Positions 8,964-17,552 of a stretch of 36,887 nucleotides of DNA are shown in pieces. The notes beneath the pieces are model-generated. The model did not search any database. It saw only the letters and a list, made by a program, of their open reading frames with translations, and had not been told where the DNA came from. Origin of the DNA: an uncultured Pelagibacteraceae bacterium (lineage in GTDB: Bacteria; Pseudomonadota; Alphaproteobacteria; Pelagibacterales; Pelagibacteraceae); assembly GCA_902625035.1 (NCBI GenBank), contig CACNZK010000005.1, positions 32,001 to 68,887 of the forward strand, in the 5' to 3' direction. The position numbers were made by a program, and so were the translations under genes. Position 1 is the first letter of the stretch. The number at the start of each line of letters is the position of its first letter.

Positions 8964-11507
8964 ATGTTAAATCCTCTAAACTTTATTTCTAAATTTATCA
9001 AATCTGGCAATCAAAAAGAGCTTGATAGAATTAGTAAAATTGTAAAACAAATCAATCTTTTAGAAGAAAATGTCAAAAAACTAAAAGATGGTGACTTTCC
9101 AGGGGAAACTTTAAGATTAAAACAAAAGATTCGCAACGGTTCATCTCTAAATGAAATTTTACCAGAAGCTTTTGCATTAGTACGAGAAGCCTCTCATAGA
9201 ACTAGAGGTGAAAGACATTTTGATGTTCAAATGATTGGTGGAGTTGTTTTGCATGAAAGTAAAATAGCAGAAATGAGAACTGGTGAAGGTAAAACTCTAA
9301 CTATAGCTTTGGCCGCATATTTAAATGCACTTGAGGAAAAAGGAGTTCATATTGTAACAGTAAATGATTATCTTGCAAAAAGAGATTCAATTGAGATGGG
9401 GAAGATTTACAAATTTTTGGGTTTATCTTCTGGTTACATAAATAATGATCAAAATGATGATGAAAGGAAAAAAAATTATAATTGTGATATTACCTATGCA
9501 ACCAACAGTGAACTAGGTTTTGATTATCTTAGAGACAACATGAAATACTCAAAAGATGAAATGGTTCAAAGACTAAATAATTTTGCGATTGTAGATGAAA
9601 TAGACTCTTGTTTGATTGATGAAGCTAGAACCCCGCTAATAATCTCTGGAGCTGCAGAGGATAAAACTAATCAATATCTAGCTATTGATAAAATTGTGAA
9701 ATTATTAAATGAAAAAGATTATGAAATTGATGAAAAAGACAAGAATATTCTTTTAACAAATGAGGGTATAAATCATATTGAAAATTTATTTTCAAATGCA
9801 GGTATATTAAAAAATAATAATTTCTATGATCCTGAAAATTTGGATTTAGTTCATTTTGTAAATCAAGCTTTAAGAGCAAATCATTTATTTAAAAAAGACA
9901 AAGATTACCTAATTAAAGATAACAGTGTTAAAATCGTAGATGAATTAACCGGTCGAATTCTTGAGGGCAGGAGGTTTGGAGACGGCCTTCATCAGGCAAT
10001 AGAAGCCAAAGAGAAAATTGAGATTCAAGCTGAAAATCAAACTTTAGCTTCTATTACTTACCAGAATTATTTTAAACTTTATAAAAAGATATCAGGATGC
10101 ACCGGTACAGCTGCCACAGAGGCGGAGGAGTTTTTTGAAATCTACAATTTGAATGTAGTTGTAATTCCAACTAATAAAAAGATGATCAGAAAAGATTTCA
10201 ATGACCAAATTTTTCGAACTGAAGAAGAAAAAAATAATGCAATTATTAAAAAAATTAAAGATTGTCACAAAAACAGTCAGCCTCTTTTAGTCTTCACATC
10301 TAGCGTGAGTAAATCTGAGATATTTTCAAAACTACTTACGCAGGAAAAAATTAAGCACATTGTGTTAAATGCTAAGAATCATGAAAATGAAGCAGAAATT
10401 ATAGCTAATGCTGGTAAAGCCAAATCAGTAATAATTACGACGAGTATTTCTGGTAGAGGTGTAGATATCCAATTAGGAGGAAAAAAAGGATCAATAGAGA
10501 ACGATCAACTCAAAAAAAATAAAGATTATATTAAATCTATAGGAGGTTTATTTGTTATTGGAACTGAAAGAATGGAGTCTAGAAGAGTCGACAATCAAGC
10601 AAGAGGAAGATCGGGCAGACAAGGAGACGAGGGAAGCTCTATTTTTTATGTAAGTTTAGAGGATGACCTTATGAGAATTTTTGGATCCGAGTCTATGAAT
10701 AATATTCTTCAAAAACTTGGCCTTAAAGACGGTGAAAGTATAGATCATCCTTGGATAAATAAAGCCCTAGAGAGGGCACAACAAAAAGTTGAAACACGAA
10801 ATTTTGATATTAGAAAAACTCTTATAAAGTTTGACAATGTTTTAAATGATCAAAGGCAAGTAGTATTTTCTCAAAGAAAAGATGCTATGGATAGTGAAAA
10901 AATTTTTGATTATTCAGATAATTTTTTATCAGAAATAGTGGACAACTTAATAAGCCTAAAAATTCAAAAGTTATCAAATCCAAAAAGTAATGAATTTAAC
11001 AATAAATTAAAGGCTATTTTTGGAAAAAGTCTAAACGATGATGAATATGATGAATTAATATCTTTAACTGATACAAAATTAAGAGAGAAAATTTTTGAAA
11101 AATTTAAATTTGCTAGAGAAGAGAGGTCTAAAATTCTCGGAGAAAATCAATCAAAAGAGTTAGAAAAAAGAATTCTTTTACAATCCATTGATTTTAATTG
11201 GAAATCACACATCCAATACTTAGAACAATTAAGACAAGTTGTGGGTCTTAGATCATATGGACAAAGAGATCCTCTCATAGAATATAAAAAAGAGGCTTTT
11301 GATTTATTTTCAAATTTACTGGATAAATTAAAACTTGATTATGTAAAAATTTTAATGAATCTTAAAGTTTATAATGAACCGACTGAAAAAATAAACCAAA
11401 GCCTGTTAAAAGAAAAATTTAAAAACCTTGGTAAGAAAATAAGTAGAAATGATCCTTGTCCGTGTGGATCTGGTAAAAAATTCAAGAAATGTTGTGGAGC
11501 TCTATAG
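8964..11507 (+). CDS. secA: Preprotein translocase ATPase SecA
   Basis: Motor ATPase that drives proteins through SecYEG. Walker A is MRTGEGKT (104-111). The DEAD-like box is VDEIDS, followed by IDEARTPLIISG. The NBD2 motifs GTERMESRR and QARGRSGRQGD are intact. The C-terminus ends in a zinc-binding SEC-C motif (C832, C834, C843, C844) of the type that contacts SecB and ribosomes. At 847 residues it is somewhat shorter than E. coli SecA (901), mainly in the C-terminal linker. Its last 6 bp overlap convergent accA. Confidence 0.98.
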   Translation: MLNPLNFISKFIKSGNQKELDRISKIVKQINLLEENVKKLKDGDFPGETLRLKQKIRNGSSLNEILPEAFALVREASHRTRGERHFDVQMIGGVVLHESKIAEMRTGEGKTLTIALAAYLNALEEKGVHIVTVNDYLAKRDSIEMGKIYKFLGLSSGYINNDQNDDERKKNYNCDITYATNSELGFDYLRDNMKYSKDEMVQRLNNFAIVDEIDSCLIDEARTPLIISGAAEDKTNQYLAIDKIVKLLNEKDYEIDEKDKNILLTNEGINHIENLFSNAGILKNNNFYDPENLDLVHFVNQALRANHLFKKDKDYLIKDNSVKIVDELTGRILEGRRFGDGLHQAIEAKEKIEIQAENQTLASITYQNYFKLYKKISGCTGTAATEAEEFFEIYNLNVVVIPTNKKMIRKDFNDQIFRTEEEKNNAIIKKIKDCHKNSQPLLVFTSSVSKSEIFSKLLTQEKIKHIVLNAKNHENEAEIIANAGKAKSVIITTSISGRGVDIQLGGKKGSIENDQLKKNKDYIKSIGGLFVIGTERMESRRVDNQARGRSGRQGDEGSSIFYVSLEDDLMRIFGSESMNNILQKLGLKDGESIDHPWINKALERAQQKVETRNFDIRKTLIKFDNVLNDQRQVVFSQRKDAMDSEKIFDYSDNFLSEIVDNLISLKIQKLSNPKSNEFNNKLKAIFGKSLNDDEYDELISLTDTKLREKIFEKFKFAREERSKILGENQSKELEKRILLQSIDFNWKSHIQYLEQLRQVVGLRSYGQRDPLIEYKKEAFDLFSNLLDKLKLDYVKILMNLKVYNEPTEKINQSLLKEKFKNLGKKISRNDPCPCGSGKKFKKCCGAL

Positions 11508-12599
11508 AATAAATAAAGTCAGTGCGGCTACAATAACTAAAGTTGCTACAGCAATTGCAATATTTTTTTTAGATTTAGTTATTTCTTTAAAATCTAATCC
11601 AGAGGTTTGAATAGCGCTTAGACTTTCAGGACTAGATATAAATCCTTTGCTTCTTCCAATTTTTAAGAACTTATCTTTTCTATGATTGAGAATTTCTTTA
11701 GCAGTTAAAGTTTTGAAAAAATCTAAATTTTGAGAAATAGAATTCCTTATATTCTTTAAAATCATATCTCTATCTCTATGAGCACCACCTAAAGGTTCTG
11801 GAATTATTTCATCAATAATATTTAGCTCTAACAAATCTTTAGCAGACAGTTTCATTGCTTTTGCAGCATCGAGCATTTTTTTTGGGTCTCTCCACAATAT
11901 TGTTGCACATCCCTCGGGTGATATTACTGAATAAATCGCATTCTCAAGCATTAAAACTTTATTTGAAGATGCAAGAGCTATGGCTCCACCTGAGCCACCT
12001 TCACCTATTACTATAGCTAAAGTTGGGACCTTAAGTTTCATACAACACTCGATTGACTTTGCGATTGCCTCTGCTTGTCCTCTCTCCTCTGCACCTACTC
12101 CTGGATAAGCACCTGGTGTATCTATAAAAGATATAATAGGAATATTAAACTTATCTGCTAGTTTCATTAACCTAATAGTTTTTCTGTAACCCTCTGGTCT
12201 CATCATGCCAAAGTTTCTCTCAATTCTAGTTTCTAAGTTTTCACCTTTTTCTTGGCCAATTACTAATACTGATCGACCATTAAATTTTGCAAAACCTGTG
12301 ATAACCGATTTGTCTTCTCCATAATATCTATCACCTTCTAATGAGATAAAGTCCTCAAACAAGTTATCAATAAAAAACTTTGATTTGGGTCTATCCTCGT
12401 GCCTTGCAACTAATGTAATTTGCCAGGGATCTAAATTTTCATAAATATTTCTTAGCTTCTCATCGATTTCTTCTTGGGTTTTAGAAATTTTTTTTGTATC
12501 GACTTCTGACAAACCTTCTTGATTAAAAGGATCTTTTAATTTCTCTAATTCATTTTCAAGATTTTTAATATCTGTTTCAAAGTTTAAATAATTCTTCAT
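11502..12599 (-). CDS. accA: Acetyl-CoA carboxylase carboxyltransferase alpha subunit with hydrophobic C-terminal tail
   Basis: With AccD it transfers carboxyl from biotin to acetyl-CoA, starting fatty-acid synthesis. Residues 1-316 match the normal AccA, including REDRPK-like ARHEDRP, RNFGMMRPEGYRK, the GAYPGVGAEERGQ loop and GEGGSGGA. E. coli AccA has 319 residues; this protein has 365. The extra piece is a polar linker (about 317-345) and then an uninterrupted 20-residue hydrophobic stretch, 346-365, reaching the C-terminus and preceded by KSKK. That is the layout of a tail anchor, so the carboxyltransferase could be held at the inner membrane. The enzyme call is secure; anchoring is inference. 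Confidence 0.96.
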   Translation of the reverse strand: MKNYLNFETDIKNLENELEKLKDPFNQEGLSEVDTKKISKTQEEIDEKLRNIYENLDPWQITLVARHEDRPKSKFFIDNLFEDFISLEGDRYYGEDKSVITGFAKFNGRSVLVIGQEKGENLETRIERNFGMMRPEGYRKTIRLMKLADKFNIPIISFIDTPGAYPGVGAEERGQAEAIAKSIECCMKLKVPTLAIVIGEGGSGGAIALASSNKVLMLENAIYSVISPEGCATILWRDPKKMLDAAKAMKLSAKDLLELNIIDEIIPEPLGGAHRDRDMILKNIRNSISQNLDFFKTLTAKEILNHRKDKFLKIGRSKGFISSPESLSAIQTSGLDFKEITKSKKNIAIAVATLVIVAALTLFIL

Positions 12600-12646
12600 C
12601 TTTTATATGATTATACTTATTTAAGAAAAATGACAATAAAATGTCT

Positions 12647-12675
12647 TTGATACTATTATGTAATTGACTTAAATA
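12647..12675 (+). promoter_or_regulatory. Candidate glcB promoter
   Basis: TTGATA (12647-12652) and TAAATA (12670-12675), 17 bp apart, give a start near 12682 and a leader of under 20 nt before the glcB ATG. The match is moderate (-35 4/6, -10 4/6) in AT-rich DNA. An alternative -35, TTGACT, lies at 12664. The whole accA-glcB gap is 99 bp. Confidence 0.35.
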
Positions 12676-12698
12676 AGCTAGAGTTTAAAAATCCCTCC

Positions 12699-14855
12699 AT
12701 GACATCAAAATATCATTCTGTGAATAATCTTAAAGTATCAGAGGAATTATTACTTTTTGTAAATAATGAGTTATTAGATGGCACTGATATTTCTCCTGAA
12801 AAATTTTGGAAAGATTTTGACGAGGCGGTTCATAAACTAGCTCCTAAAAATAAAGAATTAATTAATTTTAGAGAAACACTGCAAAAAAAAATTGATAAAT
12901 GGCATATTGATAAAAAAGGGAAAGATATTCAAATTAAAGAATACAAAAATTTTTTAAAAGAAATTGATTACTTAAAAGATGAAGGTCCAGATTTTAAAAT
13001 TGAAACAAGTGATATTGATGAGGAGATCGCTACAATAGCAGGGCCTCAATTAGTTGTTCCAATTATGAACGCTCGTTACGCTTTGAACGCTGCAAATGCA
13101 AGATGGATGAGTTTGTACGATAGTTTGTATGGAACTGATGTGATCGAAGCATCTGAAGATAGCACTTCAGAAAGATATGATCCAGAACGAGGAGAGCTTG
13201 TAATTAAGTATAGTAGAGAATTTTTAGATAAATATTTTACTTTAAAAGATTTTAGCTGGAGAAAAATAACTGGATTTGCTATTCAAAATAAACAATTAAA
13301 AGTGTTAAAAGGTGTTGATGTAACAACTCTAAAAGATGAAAATAAATTTATTGGTTATCGAGGTGAAGCAGATTACCCGTCAGCAGTAATATTAAAAAAT
13401 AACAATCTACACATTGAAATATTAAAAAATCCAAGAGCTTTTAGTGCTCAACAGGATCATGCTGGCATAAGTGACATAATACTAGAATCTGCAGTATCTA
13501 CAATATGTGATAATGAAGACAGTGTTGCAGCAGTAGATGCTCAAGATAAAGTGATTTGTTATAGAAATTGGCTTGGATTGATGAAAGGAGATCTAGTAAC
13601 AAGATTTGAGAAAGAGGGCAAAATATTAGAGAGAAAACTTAATCCAAACAGAAGTTACATTTCGAAAGAAGGAAAAGGGTTAAAATTACACGGCAGAAGT
13701 CTTTTGTTAATTAGGAATGTTGGTCATTTAATGACTAATCCCTCAATAATATTGAAAGATGGGAGTGAAATTCCTGAGGGATTAATGGATGCCTTTATAA
13801 CAACAGCAGCAGCTCTTCATGATACAAAAAAAAAAGGAAATTCCAGGACTGGCTCAATATATATTGTAAAACCAAAAATGCATGGCCCAGATGAAACAGC
13901 ATTTACCAATGAAATTTTTACTAAAGTTGAAGAAGTATTAAAATTAAAAAAATACACTTGCAAAATTGGAATTATGGATGAGGAGAGAAGAACTTCATCA
14001 AATCTCAAAGAATGTATTAGAACCTTAAAACATAGAGTTTTCTTTATAAATACAGGTTTCCTTGATCGTACAGGTGATGAAATGCATACATCAATGGAAG
14101 CTGGACCAATGATTAAAAAGGGTGACATGAAATCCTCTAAATGGATTGGGGCTTATGAGAATAACAATGTTGATATAGGTTTGGCCTGTGGATTTTCAGG
14201 TAAAGCTCAAATCGGTAAGGGAATGTGGGCTATGCCTGATAAAATGAGAGACATGCTAGATCAAAAAACTGGTCATCTTAAAGCCGGAGCGAATTGTGCA
14301 TGGGTTCCATCTCCAACTGCAGCAGCTCTTCATGCTTTACATTATCACGATATAAATATTTTCGATGTTCAAAAAGAGTTGTCAAAAAGAGAGAAGGCTA
14401 AAATCGACGATTTGCTCACTATCCCTATTGCGGATAGACCAAATTGGTCGGTTGATGAAATCAACAAAGAAATCTCAAATTCTGCCCAGACATTACTTGG
14501 TTATGTTGTAAGATGGATTGATCAAGGTGTGGGTTGCTCAAAAGTACCTGACATAAATAATATTGGCTTAATGGAAGATAGAGCAACCTTAAGAATTTCA
14601 TCTCAACATATCGCAAACTGGGTACATCACGGTGTTACAACAAAAATGCAAGTTATGGAAATAATGAAAGAAATGGCAAAAATTGTGGATAAACAAAATG
14701 AGAATGATAAGAATTATATTAAAATGAGCTCTGATTATGATAGGTCCATAGCATTTCAAACTGCATGTGAACTTATTTTTAAGGGGAAAGATCAGCCTTC
14801 AGGATATACAGAACCATTATTACATTTAAATCGATTAAAAAAAAAATCAGCTTGA
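12699..14855 (+). CDS. glcB: Malate synthase G
   Basis: Condenses glyoxylate with acetyl-CoA to malate. At 718 residues it has the long G-type architecture: N-terminal clasp, then a TIM barrel with an inserted domain and a C-terminal plug. Recognisable blocks are VVPIMNARYALNAANARW (about 119-137), RNVGHLMTNPSI, the KPKMHGPDE loop, GIMDEERRTS, and WVPSPTAAALHALHYH. It stands alone on the plus strand between accA and recR. No isocitrate lyase gene is in the window. The start has no Shine-Dalgarno; the bases before the ATG are ATCCCTCC. Its end overlaps recR by 9 bp. Confidence 0.97.
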   Translation: MTSKYHSVNNLKVSEELLLFVNNELLDGTDISPEKFWKDFDEAVHKLAPKNKELINFRETLQKKIDKWHIDKKGKDIQIKEYKNFLKEIDYLKDEGPDFKIETSDIDEEIATIAGPQLVVPIMNARYALNAANARWMSLYDSLYGTDVIEASEDSTSERYDPERGELVIKYSREFLDKYFTLKDFSWRKITGFAIQNKQLKVLKGVDVTTLKDENKFIGYRGEADYPSAVILKNNNLHIEILKNPRAFSAQQDHAGISDIILESAVSTICDNEDSVAAVDAQDKVICYRNWLGLMKGDLVTRFEKEGKILERKLNPNRSYISKEGKGLKLHGRSLLLIRNVGHLMTNPSIILKDGSEIPEGLMDAFITTAAALHDTKKKGNSRTGSIYIVKPKMHGPDETAFTNEIFTKVEEVLKLKKYTCKIGIMDEERRTSSNLKECIRTLKHRVFFINTGFLDRTGDEMHTSMEAGPMIKKGDMKSSKWIGAYENNNVDIGLACGFSGKAQIGKGMWAMPDKMRDMLDQKTGHLKAGANCAWVPSPTAAALHALHYHDINIFDVQKELSKREKAKIDDLLTIPIADRPNWSVDEINKEISNSAQTLLGYVVRWIDQGVGCSKVPDINNIGLMEDRATLRISSQHIANWVHHGVTTKMQVMEIMKEMAKIVDKQNENDKNYIKMSSDYDRSIAFQTACELIFKGKDQPSGYTEPLLHLNRLKKKSA

Positions 14856-15458
14856 ATTAGAATTTAGTTTAGATCTATTTTTAAAAGCAGAAAGAAGTGT
14901 GCCATCATCAAGATTTTCAATTTCTCCACCAACAGGCAACCCTTGAGCTAATTTTGTGATTTTAACATCTATATTTGATAAACTGTCCTGAATATAAAAA
15001 GCTGTCGTTTGGCCCTCAACTGTTGCACTAGTTGCTAAAATAACTTCATCAATTTTCTCTTTCTTTACTCTTTCAATCAAAGAATTGATTAATAAATCCT
15101 CTTTTTTATTACCAGCAGATGAAATCGTTCCACCTAAAATATGAAAATACCCTTGAAAAATATTTGAATTTTCAATCGACCACTGATCAGCAATATCTTC
15201 AACTACACAAATTTTTTTAAATTTATTTTTTGTACTTTCACAATTTGAACATCCAGCTATATTAGACTTTAAGGTGCCACATAAATTACATCTCACAACA
15301 TTTTTATAAACTTGAGCCAACGTATTCGCCAATGGCTTTACAAGCTCATTTCTGTTATTTACTAATTTTAAAACAATTCTTTTTGCTGATTTAGGTCCTA
15401 GCCCTGGTAATTTTGATATTAACTTAATAAGCTCTTCTATCTCTGAGATATTTTGCAT
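14847..15458 (-). CDS. recR: Recombination mediator protein RecR
   Basis: Acts with RecO/RecF to load RecA on gapped DNA. The N-terminal helix-hairpin-helix region reads ISKLPGLGPKSAKRI (about 14-28). The zinc finger has CNLC and CSNC pairs (about 57-74). The Toprim domain starts at ICVVEDIADQWSIE. The C-terminal GLPVGGEIENLDDGTL block is family-specific. At 203 residues it is full length. It lies 3 bp after ybaB in the conserved dnaX-ybaB-recR order, and its 3' end overlaps glcB. Confidence 0.96.
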   Translation of the reverse strand: MQNISEIEELIKLISKLPGLGPKSAKRIVLKLVNNRNELVKPLANTLAQVYKNVVRCNLCGTLKSNIAGCSNCESTKNKFKKICVVEDIADQWSIENSNIFQGYFHILGGTISSAGNKKEDLLINSLIERVKKEKIDEVILATSATVEGQTTAFYIQDSLSNIDVKITKLAQGLPVGGEIENLDDGTLLSAFKNRSKLNSNSS

Positions 15459-15461
15459 TTA

Positions 15462-15779
15462 CTATAGTGGCCACTTAAATCCAGGTATCCCAAGTCCACC
15501 TGTCGCTTTTGAAATTTCTTCAGCTGTTTTTGTTTTGAGTTGTGACTTAGCACTGTTATGTGCTGCAACTATTAAATCTTCTATTATAGTTTTTTCTTCT
15601 TTCATAATTTCCTCTGATAATTTGATTGATTGCATCTCTCCTTCGCCGTCCAGAATTACTTTTACTGAGTTTGAACCTGAAACTCCCTCAACTCTTATTT
15701 CCTTAATTTTTTTTTGACTTTCTTTCATTTTAGACTCAAGTTCTTTTGCTTTATCTAAAATTTTTGTAAAATCAGTCAT
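15462..15779 (-). CDS. ybaB: YbaB/EbfC family nucleoid-associated protein
   Basis: Small DNA-binding protein of the YbaB/EbfC family. The sequence shows the coiled N-terminal helix (MTDFTKILDKAKELESKMKE), a central beta region (GVSGSNSVKVILDGEGEM), and the C-terminal helix with the GLGIPG tail. I chose the ATG at 15779 because family members begin with MTD/MK followed by this helix. Upstream in-frame ATGs at 15788 and 15785 would add MML. With this start it overlaps the dnaX stop by 8 bp. The dnaX-ybaB-recR order is widely conserved. Confidence 0.92.
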   Translation of the reverse strand: MTDFTKILDKAKELESKMKESQKKIKEIRVEGVSGSNSVKVILDGEGEMQSIKLSEEIMKEEKTIIEDLIVAAHNSAKSQLKTKTAEEISKATGGLGIPGFKWPL

Positions 15780-17418
15780 CAACATCATCCTCTTTTTTAT
15801 TTAAATTAACATCGATTAATTCTGCATCAGGAAAATTTTTTATTACATCTTTGTAAATTTTTGAATTTTTTGCCTCTTCCATTAAAGATTTCCTCATTTT
15901 CTGTTCTTTTTCCTTCATTGAAATGTCACCTTTTAATTTACTAAATGAAATAATCCATCTTTCACCTGTCCAATCAAAAAGTTTTGAGGAAAGGTCTTTA
16001 ACAAAATTTTTATCTAAATTTTCATTAAAAGATATCTCAATTATATTTTTTTCAAATTTTACAAGATTGACATTTTTTTCCAGTTCATACTTTAGTTTAA
16101 TTTCTTTTTTATCAATACAAGTCTGTATTAATTTTTCAAAACTATTAATAAATATTTTTTTTTCAGATTTTATTTTTTTATGAATTTCTGGTTTACTTTT
16201 TTCTTCTTGATAAATATTCTTAATTTGATTTATTGGTTTTGATTGATCATTAGTTTTTTTATCTATAATTGGATTTCCGCTTACAGAATTTTTATCAGTA
16301 TTTTTTTCTAATTTTATCGAACTTAAATGCATTAGCCTTAACAAAAACATTTCCATTGATAAATGTTGGTTTGAAACTATGGCAAGTTCATCAAGTGTTG
16401 AAATTGTAAATTGCCAGAATAAAATCAATACACTTGTATCTAGATTTTTATTTAAATCTTTGATCTTTTGAAATTCTTGGTCATTTAATGAAAAATTTGT
16501 GCTTTCTAAGGTTAGTGAATCTATATTTTTAAAGTAATAGATTAATTCTAAAAAATCATTAATGAAGATCTTTGGCTCAACACCTTGATCATAAATTTTT
16601 CTATAAATCTCTATAACTTTAGTCTCGTCTCCTTTAAGAATAAATTCAAATAAATCGATTAACTGTGATTTATCGAAAAAACCAAAAATTTTTTGAGCTG
16701 ATTTTAAATCTAGTTGAGTTTTTGAGTCTAAAGTCAACAATGCTCTATCTAATAAGGATAGTGCATCTCTTACTGAACCTTCAGAAATTTTTACTATTAA
16801 TTTTAATACATCATCGGTGATTTTGCCTCCCTCTTTATCTTTAATATTTTTGATGTAACTGAATAATTCAGAGGATTTAATTCTTGATAAGTCAAATCTT
16901 TGACATCTAGATATAACTGTAACCGGGATTTTTTTAATTTCAGTTGTAGCAAAAATAAACTTTAAATATTCTGGTGGTTCTTCTAAAGTTTTCAACAAAG
17001 CATTAAATGCTTGTTTACTCAACATATGAACCTCATCAATTATAAAAATTTTATACTTTGATGAAGTTGGTCCATATCTTGAAAATTCTATTAATTCTCT
17101 TACATCGTCAACACCAGTTCTGCTCGCAGCGTCCATTTCTAAAACATCAATATGATTAGAATTAGTTATCGCCTGACAGTTATCACATTTATTTTGACAC
17201 TTTTTTTGAATTCCATTTTTACAATTAAGTGCCTTCGCAACTATTCTTGCTATAGTAGTTTTTCCTACTCCTCTTATTCCAGTGAATAAATATGCGTTAG
17301 GAACTTTATTAGCCACTATTGAATTTGTTATAGTTTCTGCAACCACATCTTGACCAATAAGATCATCAAAATTTTGTGGTCTATATTTAAGTGCTAATAC
17401 TTTTGAATCATTGCTCAT
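15772..17418 (-). CDS. dnaX: DNA polymerase III subunits gamma/tau
   Basis: Clamp-loader ATPase. The N-terminal motif LALKYRPQNFDDLIGQ is typical. Walker A is GIRGVGKTT (47-55). The zinc module has C66, C74, C78 and C81. Walker B/DEAH-like IIDEVHMLS and the sensor-1 block ATTEIKKIPVTVISRCQRF follow. The collar domain runs to about residue 370, followed by a Lys-rich linker and a C-terminal tau-like domain. At 548 residues the full product is tau-sized for an alphaproteobacterium. A run of nine A at codons 419-422 (16163-16155) could give a shorter gamma product. The start codon lies 8 nt after the SRP RNA. Confidence 0.96.
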   Translation of the reverse strand: MSNDSKVLALKYRPQNFDDLIGQDVVAETITNSIVANKVPNAYLFTGIRGVGKTTIARIVAKALNCKNGIQKKCQNKCDNCQAITNSNHIDVLEMDAASRTGVDDVRELIEFSRYGPTSSKYKIFIIDEVHMLSKQAFNALLKTLEEPPEYLKFIFATTEIKKIPVTVISRCQRFDLSRIKSSELFSYIKNIKDKEGGKITDDVLKLIVKISEGSVRDALSLLDRALLTLDSKTQLDLKSAQKIFGFFDKSQLIDLFEFILKGDETKVIEIYRKIYDQGVEPKIFINDFLELIYYFKNIDSLTLESTNFSLNDQEFQKIKDLNKNLDTSVLILFWQFTISTLDELAIVSNQHLSMEMFLLRLMHLSSIKLEKNTDKNSVSGNPIIDKKTNDQSKPINQIKNIYQEEKSKPEIHKKIKSEKKIFINSFEKLIQTCIDKKEIKLKYELEKNVNLVKFEKNIIEISFNENLDKNFVKDLSSKLFDWTGERWIISFSKLKGDISMKEKEQKMRKSLMEEAKNSKIYKDVIKNFPDAELIDVNLNKKEDDVDD

Positions 17419-17426
17419 ATTTACGA

Positions 17427-17510
17427 GGAGACTAGAACCTGAAAAACTGTCTTTACGACTGCTTCCGTTAAGATCTGGTCGGGTTCAAGCAGCATCCACC
17501 TCTAGCCTCC
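17427..17510 (-). ncRNA. ffs: Signal recognition particle RNA (4.5S type)
   Basis: The minus strand reads GGAGGCTAGA at the 5' end (17510-17501) and TCTAGTCTCC at the 3' end (17436-17427); these pair with one mismatch to close a long hairpin. The tip (17477-17459) is CAGATCTTAACGGAAGCAG. It matches the SRP domain IV pattern: the CAG/AGCAG asymmetric loop, then UCU/GGA pairing around a UAAC tetraloop of the URRC class. At about 84 nt it is the short bacterial form without an Alu domain. It binds Ffh and FtsY to target membrane proteins. Position beside dnaX is common in proteobacteria. Confidence 0.88.
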
Positions 17511-17516
17511 AAAACT

Positions 17517-17546
17517 ATTATAACAGTAATAATTTCTTATCTACAA
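17517..17546 (-). promoter_or_regulatory. ffs: SRP RNA promoter
   Basis: On the minus strand a perfect TATAAT (17522-17517) lies 6 nt before the first paired base of the SRP RNA at 17510, the expected distance to +1. A weak -35, TTGTAG (17546-17541), is 18 bp upstream. The promoter sits in the pheA-ffs gap and probably also feeds dnaX. Confidence 0.65.
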
Positions 17547-17552
17547 GAAAAG

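Noticed and set aside
13806..14334. Exact 16-nt direct repeat GCAGCAGCTCTTCATG (13806-13821 and 14319-14334)
   Set aside because: Both copies are in frame in glcB and encode AAALH segments that fit known malate synthase G motifs. Shared codon choice explains it better than a mobile or regulatory repeat.
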